Shown in pieces: positions 6,734 through 14,001 of a stretch of 19,587 nucleotides of DNA (positions are counted from its first letter, which is position 1; the number at the start of each line of letters is the position of its first letter). This stretch comes from Flavobacterium sp. (lineage in GTDB: Bacteria > Bacteroidota > Bacteroidia > Flavobacteriales > Flavobacteriaceae): contig JASLDM010000105.1 of the NCBI GenBank assembly GCA_030151565.1, positions 1-19,587 on the forward strand, in the 5' to 3' direction. Under the pieces are notes generated by a model. The model saw nothing but the letters and a program-made list of their open reading frames with translations, was not told the DNA's origin and made no database searches. The position numbers and the translations under genes are program-made.

Positions 6734-8146
6734 CTATCTAAGTTCTAATAAAACAACGTTCTCTACGTGATGGGTTTGCGGAAACATATCTACAGGACGA
6801 ACTTTACTAACTTTATATTGCTCATCCATCAAAGCTAAATCACGAGCTTGAGTTGCTGAATTACAGCTTACATACACAACGCGTTTTGGAGCAATTTTTA
6901 GAATCTGTGCTACTACATCTTTATGCATTCCATCTCTTGGTGGATCTGTAATGATTACATCTGGATGACCGTGCGTAGCGATGAATTCATCGTTAAATAC
7001 GTTTTTCATATCACCTACAAAAAACTCACAGTTATTTATTTCATTGCGTGTCGCATTGATTTTAGCATCTTCAATTGCTTCTGGAACAGCTTCTACACCA
7101 ATTACTTTTTTAGCGTTTTTAGAAACGAATTGAGCAATTGTTCCGGTACCTGTGTATAAATCGTAAACCAATTCTTCACCAGTTAATCCAGCGAAATCTC
7201 TAGTTATTTTATACAGCTCGTAGGCTTGATCTGAGTTGGTTTGGTAGAATGATTTAGCGTTAATGCTGAATTTCAAACCTTCCATCTCTTCTAAAATGTA
7301 ATCTCTACCTTTGTATAACACTACATCTTGATCGTAAATAGTATCGTTTGCTTTTCCGTTGATTACGTATTGTAAGGAAGTGATTTCTGGGAAACGTTCT
7401 GCTAAAAAATCGAGCAGTAACTCACGTTCATTTTTATTGTCATAAAAAAACTGAATCAACACCATGATTTCTCCAGTGGAAGCAGTTCTAATCATTAAGG
7501 TACGCAACAAACCTTCGTTTTCTCTAGGATTGAAGAAGCTTAATTGATTTTCATTGGCAAATCTTCTGATTTCATTTCGAATGTCGTTTGAAGGATCTTG
7601 CTGTAAATGACATTTTTTAATGTCTAGGATTTTATCCCACATTTTAGGAATATGAAATCCTAAAGCGTTTTCTTTACCTAATTCTTCACCACTTTGGATT
7701 TCTTTATCTGTGAGCCAACGTGCATTTGAAAAAGAAAATTCCATTTTATTTCTATAAAATAAAGTCTTCTCCGAACCTAAGATAGGTTCAAATTCAGGTA
7801 GTTCAATTTTTCCAATTCGTTTTAGATTGTTATAAACCTCTTGGTTTTTATAAAACAATTGTTGGCTGTAATTCATATTTTGCCATTTGCATCCTCCACA
7901 AGCACCAAAATGCTCACAAACTGGTTCGATGCGGTGTTCAGAAAATTTGTGAATTGCAACAGCTTTTCCTTCATAATACGCTTTGCGTTTTTTGAAGGTC
8001 TGTACATCAACCACATCTCCCGGAACTACATTAGGAATAAATACGACTTTTCCATCTGGAGCTTTTGCTACCGAAACGCCTTTTGCACCTGCATCAAGGA
8101 CTTCTACGTTTTCGAATACGATTCTTTCTGTTCTCTTTTTTCTCAT
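6734..8146 (-). CDS. rlmD: 23S rRNA (uracil-1939-C5)-methyltransferase RlmD
   Basis: This is a SAM-dependent RNA m5U methyltransferase of the RumA/RlmD/TrmA family, 470 residues. An N-terminal TRAM domain occupies about 7-65. Four cysteines expected to bind a [4Fe-4S] cluster are Cys77, Cys83 and Cys86 in CEHFGACGGCKW, plus Cys179. The methyltransferase core shows YQTN (301-304), the SAM loop DLYTGTGT (329-336), DPPRDG (401-406), the nucleophile Cys428 in YVSCNS, and Glu462 in HHVENV as the probable base. RlmC- or RlmCD-type specificity cannot be excluded from sequence alone. A CAAAAATA (TATTTTTG on the minus strand) lies only five bases before the ATG, so the message could be leaderless or very short-leadered. 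Confidence 0.92.
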   Translation of the reverse strand: MRKKRTERIVFENVEVLDAGAKGVSVAKAPDGKVVFIPNVVPGDVVDVQTFKKRKAYYEGKAVAIHKFSEHRIEPVCEHFGACGGCKWQNMNYSQQLFYKNQEVYNNLKRIGKIELPEFEPILGSEKTLFYRNKMEFSFSNARWLTDKEIQSGEELGKENALGFHIPKMWDKILDIKKCHLQQDPSNDIRNEIRRFANENQLSFFNPRENEGLLRTLMIRTASTGEIMVLIQFFYDNKNERELLLDFLAERFPEITSLQYVINGKANDTIYDQDVVLYKGRDYILEEMEGLKFSINAKSFYQTNSDQAYELYKITRDFAGLTGEELVYDLYTGTGTIAQFVSKNAKKVIGVEAVPEAIEDAKINATRNEINNCEFFVGDMKNVFNDEFIATHGHPDVIITDPPRDGMHKDVVAQILKIAPKRVVYVSCNSATQARDLALMDEQYKVSKVRPVDMFPQTHHVENVVLLELR

Positions 8147-8150
8147 AACG

Positions 8151-8158
8151 CAAAAATA
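8151..8158 (-). promoter_or_regulatory. Possible -7 element very close to the rlmD start
   Basis: The minus strand reads TATTTTTG, fitting TAnnTTTG and ending five bases before the rlmD ATG. That would place the transcription start at or within a few bases of the start codon. I see no -33 TTG at the expected distance, so this is weak. Confidence 0.25.
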
Positions 8159-8306
8159 GCTTTTTGTTTGATTTGAATTTCTTTTTTTTGGAAATAATCA
8201 GTCTAAATAGAGGAGTCGCTTTTCTTGATTTGGATAAGGTTTTTTGCTAATTTTTAAGTAATTTGCAACACAATTAGAAATAACAGTAATTTTAAAACGT
8301 AACATA

Positions 8307-9545
8307 ATGTCACAAAAATTAACCTCTGCACAAGCAATTGAATTAGAGAATAAATATGGAGCTCATAATTACCATCCACTACCAGTAGTATTAACTAAAG
8401 GTGAAGGGGTTTTTGTATGGGATGTTGAAGGAAAAAAATATTACGACTTTTTATCTGCTTATTCTGCAGTAAATCAAGGGCATTGTCATCCAAGAATCGT
8501 AAAAGCTATTACAGACCAAGCACAAACTTTGATGTTGACGTCTCGTGCTTTTTACAATGATAAATTAGGTTTGTATGAAAAGAAAGTAACAGAATACTTT
8601 GGTTTTGAAAAAGTATTGCCAATGAACTCTGGTGCTGAAGCTGTAGAAACAGCATTGAAATTATGTAGAAAATGGGCGTATGAGAAGAAAGGTATTGCCG
8701 AAAATCAAGCGCAAATTATAGTTTGTGAGAATAATTTCCACGGACGAACTACAACGATTATTTCTTTTTCTAATGATCCAGATGCACGTAAAAATTACGG
8801 ACCTTATACTGATGGATTTATTCAAATTGAATATGACAACATTGAAGCACTTCGTAATGCTTTAGAATCTAGTACTACTATTGCAGGATTTTTAGTTGAG
8901 CCTATTCAAGGTGAAGCTGGGGTTTATGTGCCTTCTGAAGGATATTTAGCTCAAGCAAAGCAACTTTGTGAAAAACATAATGTATTGTTTATTGCAGACG
9001 AGGTTCAGACAGGAATTGCTCGTACTGGAAAATTATTAGCTGTAAATCACGAAAATGTAGTGCCGGATATCCTTGTTTTAGGAAAAGCACTTTCTGGAGG
9101 TGCTTACCCTGTTTCTGCTGTATTGGCAAACGATGCTATTATGGATGTTATTAAGCCAGGTCAACACGGATCTACTTTTGGAGGAAACCCAATTGCAGCT
9201 GCTGTTGCTATTGCAGCTTTAGAAGTGGTAGAAGACGAAAAGTTGGCTGATAATGCTGAAGAATTAGGACAATTATTCCGTGCGAAGTTAAATGAGTATA
9301 TTGAAACGAGCGCTATCTGTAAGCTTGTTCGTGGTAAAGGATTGTTAAATGCAATTGTTATCAATGATTCAGAAGAGAGCGAAACTGCTTGGAACATCTG
9401 TTTAGCTTTGCGTGATAATGGTTTGTTAGCTAAACCAACTCACGGAAATATTATTCGTTTTGCTCCACCTTTAGTAATGACTGAAGAGCAGCTTTTAGAT
9501 TGTGTTCGAATTATTACGGAGACTTTAAAACAGTTTGAAAAATAA
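8307..9545 (+). CDS. rocD: Ornithine-oxo-acid aminotransferase
   Basis: This PLP-dependent class III aminotransferase transfers the delta-amino group of ornithine to 2-oxoglutarate, giving glutamate-5-semialdehyde in arginine/proline metabolism. The 412-residue length matches the family. Visible landmarks are NSGAEAVETALKL (107-119), which grips the PLP phosphate, NNFHGRT (142-148), the Asp231 contact in DEVQTG, and the Schiff-base Lys260 in LGKALSGG. The STFGGNP motif follows at 289-295. These signatures with the N-terminal NYHPLPVVL favour ornithine over acetylornithine or GABA as substrate. It is divergent from rlmD across 160 bp, and its leader contains an imperfect TAATTTG -7-like element at 8259-8265. 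A strong terminator follows. Confidence 0.93.
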   Translation: MSQKLTSAQAIELENKYGAHNYHPLPVVLTKGEGVFVWDVEGKKYYDFLSAYSAVNQGHCHPRIVKAITDQAQTLMLTSRAFYNDKLGLYEKKVTEYFGFEKVLPMNSGAEAVETALKLCRKWAYEKKGIAENQAQIIVCENNFHGRTTTIISFSNDPDARKNYGPYTDGFIQIEYDNIEALRNALESSTTIAGFLVEPIQGEAGVYVPSEGYLAQAKQLCEKHNVLFIADEVQTGIARTGKLLAVNHENVVPDILVLGKALSGGAYPVSAVLANDAIMDVIKPGQHGSTFGGNPIAAAVAIAALEVVEDEKLADNAEELGQLFRAKLNEYIETSAICKLVRGKGLLNAIVINDSEESETAWNICLALRDNGLLAKPTHGNIIRFAPPLVMTEEQLLDCVRIITETLKQFEK

Positions 9546-9552
9546 TAACAAG

Positions 9553-9583
9553 ACTCGCTTTAAGAAATTGAAGCGAGTTTTTT
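9553..9583 (+). terminator. Rho-independent terminator after rocD
   Basis: ACTCGCTT (9553-9560) pairs with AAGCGAGT (9571-9578), extended by inner T.G and A-T pairs to a GAAA loop. A run of six T follows. It ends only 14 bp before the pncA start codon. Confidence 0.9.
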
Positions 9584-9597
9584 AATTCTTTTATTTT

Positions 9598-10212
9598 ATG
9601 AAAGCTTTATTAGTAGTAGATCTTCAAAATGACTTTTTACCCGGAGGATCATTAGCAGTTGCTGAAGGAGATAGTATTATTCCTGTAATCAACTCGATTC
9701 AGACTGATTTTGATTTAATTGTTGCTACACAAGATTGGCATCCGAGAGATCATAAGAGTTTTGCTTCTCAACATCCTGAGAAAAGATCTTTTGAAGTTAT
9801 AGACTTAAATGGATTGCCTCAAGTTTTATGGCCGGATCATTGTGTACAAGGTACTCTTGGTGCTGCGTTTTCTAAAGCATGGCATTCTGATTCAATTGCT
9901 GCTATTTTTAGAAAAGGGATGGATGTAGCGGTTGATTCTTATAGTGGTTTTTATGATAACGATAAACGAAATACTACAGGGTTGCTCGGTTTTTTAAAGG
10001 ATAAAGGTGTAACGGAGGTTTATGTATGTGGATTGGCTGCTGATTTCTGTGTCTATTACACAGCAGTAGATGCTGTTGAAGCTGGCTTCGAAACATTTTA
10101 TTTAGAGTTTGCAACTAAGGCTATTGATGTGGATGGGTATTGTCAGGCTAAAAAAGTAATGCTTTCCAAAGGAATAAAAATGGTGTCAACAAGTAAAGAA
10201 TTGAAGTTGTAA
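9598..10212 (+). CDS. pncA: Nicotinamidase (isochorismatase-like fold)
   Basis: This enzyme hydrolyses nicotinamide to nicotinic acid and ammonia in NAD salvage. The 204-residue protein has the full catalytic triad: Asp8 in VVDLQNDF, Lys106 in FRKGMD and the nucleophile Cys151 in GLAADFCV. Metal ligands are probably Asp46 and His48 in TQDWHP, with His81 in WPDHCVQG. These motifs match bacterial PncA better than other isochorismatase-fold hydrolases. There is no recognisable Shine-Dalgarno; the leader is T-rich and begins right after the rocD terminator, so its promoter must overlap that hairpin or expression relies on readthrough. The stop codon TAA abuts the ATG of the next gene with no gap, indicating co-transcription. 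Confidence 0.93.
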   Translation: MKALLVVDLQNDFLPGGSLAVAEGDSIIPVINSIQTDFDLIVATQDWHPRDHKSFASQHPEKRSFEVIDLNGLPQVLWPDHCVQGTLGAAFSKAWHSDSIAAIFRKGMDVAVDSYSGFYDNDKRNTTGLLGFLKDKGVTEVYVCGLAADFCVYYTAVDAVEAGFETFYLEFATKAIDVDGYCQAKKVMLSKGIKMVSTSKELKL

Positions 10213-10752
10213 ATGAAGAAAGTGTACCACAGAAACAATTTTTTTAAACACACGTTTTGTGAATGGCAATTGGTGGATACTGCTCTCGTTGAAACTAAAA
10301 AGCCTGATTATAAAAGTAAATCTGGAAGTAGTTATTATTTCGATAGCGAAGGTTTGTATCGTTATTCCAATCATTGGGGGCGTGCTGCAAATTGTAGATG
10401 GCGACTGATTTCGGATCAAATGGTTTCACAAGGATTCTATTTGGGATATGCTAAATGGACAGACTTTTACCCTAATAATGATACCGATTTGTTGTACTAT
10501 ATAGATATGGATTGGGCATCTGGATCTGCGCGTTCTCAACATCGAGATAATACAGAAAACAGCTATTTTTATCGTACTGCTTTAGATACTGCAAAACGAA
10601 TAAAAACTATCCACGAGGTTTTGACAACAACAGGATGGGCTAAATATTTGGATTATGATAATATAGAGGAGCTTCGTCAATTTGTGGTGGAATCATTGAT
10701 TTCAAATGGATTGAGTTTTAATGAAATTAAAAAAAGCTGGAGAAATGGGTAG
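10213..10752 (+). CDS. Conserved-looking hypothetical protein in the pncA operon
   Basis: I do not recognise this 179-residue protein. It is soluble, with no signal peptide or membrane segment, and is rich in aromatics, especially Tyr and Trp (Trp19, the NHWGRAANCRWRL stretch, LGYAKWTDFYPN, and MDWASGSARS). This suggests a compact globular domain with an aromatic pocket. Its C-terminal third looks helical (LDTAKRIKTIHEVL; EELRQFVVESLI). It starts immediately after the pncA stop (TAA-ATG) and its own stop lies inside the start of the 50-aa gene that follows, so three genes appear translationally coupled. A link to NAD metabolism is possible from position only. Confidence 0.75.
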   Translation: MKKVYHRNNFFKHTFCEWQLVDTALVETKKPDYKSKSGSSYYFDSEGLYRYSNHWGRAANCRWRLISDQMVSQGFYLGYAKWTDFYPNNDTDLLYYIDMDWASGSARSQHRDNTENSYFYRTALDTAKRIKTIHEVLTTTGWAKYLDYDNIEELRQFVVESLISNGLSFNEIKKSWRNG

Positions 10753-10897
10753 AAGAAATGAAAGCAATCGCTTAAAGCATAAAAAAAAGGTAGACCAAAA
10801 GAAACGCGCCCAACAAGAAGATGATCAAAAGCGCAAAGAAAAGCTTCGTGCTATACAGCAATCTTTTCAATCGAAGAAGGACGTAGGTGAGATTTAA
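10745..10897 (+). CDS. Small highly basic protein (50 aa) overlapping the upstream gene
   Basis: This short frame starts MGRRNESNRL and ends KKDVGEI. It is dominated by Lys, Arg, Gln and Glu with almost no hydrophobic core, so it is probably a helical, nucleic-acid- or ribosome-associated peptide or an unstructured basic protein; that is inference. Its ATG lies in the sequence ATGGGTAG, where TAG is the stop of the 179-aa gene, an 8-bp overlap typical of translational coupling. A GGAG lies just upstream of the ATG. Codon use resembles its neighbours. I do not recognise a family. Confidence 0.6.
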   Translation: MGRRNESNRLKHKKKVDQKKRAQQEDDQKRKEKLRAIQQSFQSKKDVGEI

Positions 10898-10987
10898 CTA
10901 AGTTTAAAGAGCTTTTAACTAAATTAGGGGTTTGTTGGCATAAAAATTGAATGTCTTTAATAGAAATTTGGAGTTTTATATATTTAA

Positions 10988-11020
10988 TTTGTGTAAATTA
11001 ATAATAATTATTTAAATTTG
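10988..11020 (+). promoter_or_regulatory. Bacteroidota primary-sigma promoter for the beta-barrel gene
   Basis: TTTG at 10988-10991 and TAAATTTG (TAnnTTTG) at 11013-11020 are separated by 21 bp, close to the -33/-7 spacing known for this phylum. The leader would be about 50 nt, A-rich before the ATG at 11078. A six-codon frame (ATG at 11034) lies inside the leader; it may be chance. Confidence 0.6.
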
Positions 11021-11077
11021 TAGAGTAAAAGGAATGAAAATTAAATTAGTTTAATAATTTTAAAAAAAAAGAAGACT

Positions 11078-11659
11078 ATGAAAAATTTATTTTTAGCAGC
11101 TGCCCTTGTTTTAGGAGGATTAGTATCTGTAAATGCTCAAAACATTGAGAAACCAAAATTATCTGAAAAAGTTGGAACGACTCCAATTAAAACAGGTAAC
11201 TGGATGGTAGGAGGAGCTGTAGGTTCTTTAGGATATAGCTTTGAGGGTGAAAACTTCAACATCAATTTAATGCCAAGAGCAGGATACTTTATTTCTGATG
11301 GTGTTGCAATTGGTTTAGGAACAGGTGTTGGATTTCAAACTGTAAAAGATGGAGACAACGTATGGAGTTATAACTTATCTCCATTTGTAAGATACTACTT
11401 CCCGGAAGGAGCAAGTGAAACAGGTCGTTTCTTTGGTCAAGGTGAATTAGGAGTGAGTGGAGCATCTGCAACAGGAGATGGTAAAAATCAAACATCTTTC
11501 ACGTTTGGTGTTAACGGAGGTTACTCACACTTTGTATCTAGAAATGTTGCTTTAGAAATGATTGTTGGATACAATTATAGTAAATCAAATGCAGCAAATG
11601 CAGTTGCACAAAACGGATTAGGGTTTGCAGTAGGATTCCAAATCTTTTTGGGAAAATAA
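11078..11659 (+). CDS. Small outer-membrane beta-barrel protein
   Basis: This 193-residue exported protein has a textbook signal peptide (MKN, hydrophobic core, cleavage after VNA at about residue 20). The mature domain alternates hydrophobic and polar residues in Gly-rich strands: GNWMVGGAVGSLGYSF, INLMPRAGYFI, SYNLSPFVRYYF, FFGQGELGVSGAS, SFTFGVNGGYSHF, ALEMIVGYNYS and GLGFAVGFQIF. This fits an eight-stranded porin-family/OmpW- or OmpA-barrel-like protein in the outer membrane. Ligand is unknown. Many glycines and few cysteines support the barrel call. It has a good promoter and an A-rich leader, which suggests high expression, and it is apparently monocistronic, ending at a terminator shared with thiN. 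Confidence 0.85.
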   Translation: MKNLFLAAALVLGGLVSVNAQNIEKPKLSEKVGTTPIKTGNWMVGGAVGSLGYSFEGENFNINLMPRAGYFISDGVAIGLGTGVGFQTVKDGDNVWSYNLSPFVRYYFPEGASETGRFFGQGELGVSGASATGDGKNQTSFTFGVNGGYSHFVSRNVALEMIVGYNYSKSNAANAVAQNGLGFAVGFQIFLGK

Positions 11660-11677
11660 TATAACTTTACTCAATAG

Positions 11678-11708
11678 AAAAGGGATTGTATTTACAATCC
11701 CTTTTTTT
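11678..11708. terminator. Terminator between the beta-barrel gene and thiN
   Basis: AAAAGGGATTGT (11678-11689) pairs with ACAATCCCTTTT (11694-11705), followed by more T. The A-rich 5' arm gives a short U-run on the other strand too, so it can serve both convergent genes. Confidence 0.85.
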
Positions 11709-11710
11709 AT

Positions 11711-12373
11711 TTAATCATTACATTCCATCAGAAGTAAATCACCTTCTTTATAAGTAATCGTAACTATTCCATCTTGAACAACTCGGTTACTACTTCCTGT
11801 TCTATATCCCAATTGCAAAGATTCGTTTTGTAGAGGGTATTCTAGATTATCAGTCGATATACCGTTTACAGTGCCTATAGGAATAAGTGAAATAGGAGTG
11901 TCTGCAGGATACCATTTTTTGTAACTTTTAGGCAATAAAAAAACTTTTGAGTGATCGTCAAGAATAACAATTTTTAGTTGGTCTTTAAATTTAACAACAC
12001 TTGTTAGATTTGTAATGGTGTGATCCATTCGTTTGCCAGTTCCCCAAATAACATTTGCTCCAGGAATCCCTCTGTCTACAAGATATTGAAAGGCTTTTTC
12101 TAAATCAGTACTATTTTGATCGGTAATGTGTTTAATCTCGAGGGGGTATTGTGCGTCTTTATAGCGTTCTGGATCAAAACCACGATCAAAATCGCCTAAT
12201 AAAACATCTACTTTTATTCCTAATTTCATAACGCGTTCCATAGCCGAATCTAAAACAATAACTAATGGAGACCATTCAAGTAGTTGACCTAATAATTCTG
12301 GATCGCAACTTTCACCATTAGCAATTATTAATGCAGGCTCTTGGTCGTCGCGAACAATATGATGTGATGACAT
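11711..12373 (-). CDS. thiN: Thiamine pyrophosphokinase
   Basis: This enzyme transfers pyrophosphate from ATP to thiamine, giving thiamine diphosphate. The start at 12373 (ATG) gives 220 residues; the frame extends to a TTG at 12400 but that overlaps the likely -7 promoter element, so I reject it. Motifs with this numbering are VLDSAMER (about 40-47, in place of the usual ADGG-like segment), LLGDFDRG (58-65), the TDLEKA ATP/Mg segment (89-94), GTGKRMDHTITNL (111-123) and a C-terminal NGISTDNLEYPL region typical of the thiamine-binding beta domain. GDFDR instead of the more common GDFDS is a small deviation. No TPP riboswitch is visible in the short leader. Confidence 0.87.
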   Translation of the reverse strand: MSSHHIVRDDQEPALIIANGESCDPELLGQLLEWSPLVIVLDSAMERVMKLGIKVDVLLGDFDRGFDPERYKDAQYPLEIKHITDQNSTDLEKAFQYLVDRGIPGANVIWGTGKRMDHTITNLTSVVKFKDQLKIVILDDHSKVFLLPKSYKKWYPADTPISLIPIGTVNGISTDNLEYPLQNESLQLGYRTGSSNRVVQDGIVTITYKEGDLLLMECND

Positions 12374-12397
12374 ATTTTTGAATTGAATTGTATGAAA

Positions 12398-12405
12398 CAA
12401 AATTA
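12398..12405 (-). promoter_or_regulatory. Putative -7 element for thiN
   Basis: The minus strand reads TAATTTTG, an exact TAnnTTTG, 24 bp before the ATG at 12373. This favours the ATG over the upstream TTG start. No clear -33 TTG is seen. Confidence 0.45.
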
Positions 12406-12467
12406 AAAATTTAAGATAGAGAAAGGCTGTTTTATATTAAATAATTTAGAATTTAATAGGAATATTA

Positions 12468-12475
12468 TATCTTTG
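12468..12475 (+). promoter_or_regulatory. Putative -7 element for the rhodanese gene
   Basis: TATCTTTG fits TAnnTTTG and lies 20 bp before the ATG at 12496, giving a leader of roughly 15 nt. The -33 box is not obvious. Confidence 0.45.
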
Positions 12476-12495
12476 GGTTTTTAAAAATACATTTT

Positions 12496-12807
12496 ATGAT
12501 GAATCTATCACAAGAACAATGGTGGGAACAATATCAAGCAGATTCTAACGCAATAATTTTAGATGTTAGAACTGATGAAGAGGTAGAAGAGCGATCTATA
12601 CCAGAGAGTATCCATATAGATATTTATAAAGGTCAAGGTTTTTTAGATGAAGTGAATGCTTTAGATAAGAATAAAAACTATTATGTGTATTGTAAGTCTG
12701 GAGGCAGAAGTAATCAAGCATGTTTGTTGATGGGACAAATGGGGTTTGAAAATACATTCAATCTTCTAGGGGGAATAACAGAATGGACAGGACCTGTAAA
12801 CGAATAA
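12496..12807 (+). CDS. Single-domain rhodanese-like sulfurtransferase
   Basis: This is a cytoplasmic 103-residue protein made of one rhodanese domain. LDVRTDEEVEE (22-32) is the conserved first-strand Asp-Val-Arg motif and IPESIHIDI is the usual second motif. The active loop CKSGGRS (66-72) carries the catalytic Cys66 that would hold the persulfide. The C-terminal LGGITEWTG matches the family's last signature. Similar single-domain proteins (GlpE/PspE-type) transfer sulfur from thiosulfate or protein persulfides; the acceptor here is unknown. Two adjacent ATG codons (12496 and 12499) are possible starts. It is monocistronic, between a promoter and a strong terminator. Confidence 0.9.
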   Translation: MMNLSQEQWWEQYQADSNAIILDVRTDEEVEERSIPESIHIDIYKGQGFLDEVNALDKNKNYYVYCKSGGRSNQACLLMGQMGFENTFNLLGGITEWTGPVNE

Positions 12808-12822
12808 ATAGCATACAATATT

Positions 12823-12858
12823 AAAAGCCAAAAACACGAATTTGTTTTTGGCTTTTTT
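12823..12858 (+). terminator. Rho-independent terminator after the rhodanese gene
   Basis: AGCCAAAAACA (12826-12836) pairs with TGTTTTTGGCT (12843-12853), followed by T5. The stem is perfect over 11 bp. Confidence 0.9.
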
Positions 12859-12902
12859 ATTAAATGAATCTTTTAAAAAGAAAGTTATTTGCAGATATAG
12901 AG

Positions 12903-12910
12903 TATATTTG
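12903..12910 (+). promoter_or_regulatory. Putative -7 element for the exonuclease operon
   Basis: TATATTTG matches TAnnTTTG and lies 15 bp before the ATG at 12926. A TTTG at 12888-12891 is only 11 bp upstream, so the -33 partner is unclear. Confidence 0.4.
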
Positions 12911-12925
12911 ATATTAAACTAGTGT

Positions 12926-13405
12926 ATGCAAAATTTTACTGCAATTGATTTTGAAACTGCTCAGGGAAAACGATGGAGTATCTGTCAAGTGGGTTTGGTT
13001 CGCGTAGAGTCAGGGGTTATTACCAAAGAATTAAATATATTGGTTCAGCCTCCTGATAATTACTATTGGGGACGATTCACCGATATTCACGGGATATCTG
13101 CTTTAGATACTTTTAATCAGCCTTTTTTTGGAGATATATGGGAAGAAATCAAACCTTATATAGACAATCAAGTGGTTGTGGCTCATAATGGAATGGGGTT
13201 TGACTTTCCTGTTTTACAACAAACATTGGAGTATTATGATTTAGAGGTTCCGGATTATGAAAAGCAATGTACCTATCGTATTTTTAAAAAAAACTTAGCC
13301 TTTTTAGCAAACCATTATGGTATAGCGCTTAATCATCACGACGCTTTAAGTGATGCGCGTGCTTGTGCTACACTTTATGCCCTGCATTTAAGAACTTTAA
13401 AATAA
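12926..13405 (+). CDS. DEDDh 3'-5' exonuclease (DNA polymerase III epsilon-like)
   Basis: This 159-residue protein is a stand-alone RNase T/DnaQ-fold exonuclease. Exo I is present as AIDFETA with Asp8 and Glu10. Exo II is HNGMGFDFPVL with Asp93. Exo III is HHDALSDARA with His138 and Asp143 (the HxAxxD form that defines DEDDh). All catalytic residues are intact. It lacks polymerase-binding or BRCT extensions, so it is probably a repair or RNA/DNA trimming nuclease and not the replicative epsilon subunit. It is 11 bp upstream of the esterase gene and likely co-transcribed with it. Confidence 0.88.
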   Translation: MQNFTAIDFETAQGKRWSICQVGLVRVESGVITKELNILVQPPDNYYWGRFTDIHGISALDTFNQPFFGDIWEEIKPYIDNQVVVAHNGMGFDFPVLQQTLEYYDLEVPDYEKQCTYRIFKKNLAFLANHYGIALNHHDALSDARACATLYALHLRTLK

Positions 13406-13416
13406 CAATTTAGAAG

Positions 13417-13971
13417 ATGGATAAAATTAAATTACTCTATATTCACGGATTAGGATCTGATAAAAATTCTAGAAAATTCATTGATTTAAAAGCGTATTTT
13501 AAAGATGCGTTTGAATACTACTGTATGGAGTGGAAAAACGAAGACAATATCGATCAAATGTTGGTAGATATTGAAGCGTTGTTTAATGATGATCAAACAT
13601 TAATTGTTGTAGGGGATTCTACAGGAGGAAATTTTGCTTATCAGTTAAAGGAGAGTAGAAAAAAAGCTGGTAATGAAACGGTTTTAGTATTGCTTAATCC
13701 TTTATTGAATTTTTCTTTACGTATTACCTCATTTGTTTTTCCGGAAAATATCAAACAATATCTGGATAATATATTAGAGCCTGAAGAAGCTTTTATTTTG
13801 TTAGGGCAATACGATGAAGTTTTAGATCATAGTTATTTAGATGGGTATAAGGGGAATAAGACCGTTTTGTTTTCTGTTGAAGACAGTCACAGAATACCAA
13901 AGTTTCAAGAATATCTACCTACTATAGAGATGTATATACAAACATTATTGCGTAATAGTGTTGAAGAATAA
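13417..13971 (+). CDS. YqiA/UPF0227-like alpha/beta-fold esterase
   Basis: This 184-residue cytoplasmic protein starts with LLYIHGLGSDKNSRK, the N-terminal signature of the YqiA/YcfP group. The nucleophile elbow is VGDSTGG with Ser68. The acid is probably Asp133 in LGQYDEVLD, and the base is probably His158 in EDSHRI. The small size (no large cap domain) fits the family. Members hydrolyse short-chain acyl esters or thioesters in vitro, but the physiological substrate is unknown. It lies between the exonuclease (11 bp upstream) and the hotdog thioesterase (30 bp downstream). Confidence 0.85.
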   Translation: MDKIKLLYIHGLGSDKNSRKFIDLKAYFKDAFEYYCMEWKNEDNIDQMLVDIEALFNDDQTLIVVGDSTGGNFAYQLKESRKKAGNETVLVLLNPLLNFSLRITSFVFPENIKQYLDNILEPEEAFILLGQYDEVLDHSYLDGYKGNKTVLFSVEDSHRIPKFQEYLPTIEMYIQTLLRNSVEE

Positions 13972-14001
13972 TAAGTTGTACCAATAAAGAAAATATAAAA
14001 G

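Noticed and set aside
7841..8176. 111-codon frame antisense to rlmD
   Set aside because: It is a mirror of the TRAM/Fe-S cysteine region of rlmD; its composition is that of an antisense shadow.
11034..11054. Six-codon leader peptide before the beta-barrel gene
   Set aside because: MKIKLV has no attenuation-like residue run or associated hairpin; it is most likely chance.
12374..12400. N-terminal extension of thiN from a TTG codon
   Set aside because: It overlaps a perfect TAATTTTG promoter element; the ATG at 12373 is better placed.
12374..12500. TPP riboswitch upstream of thiN
   Set aside because: The gap is short and AT-rich and lacks the conserved CUGAGA and related core motifs.
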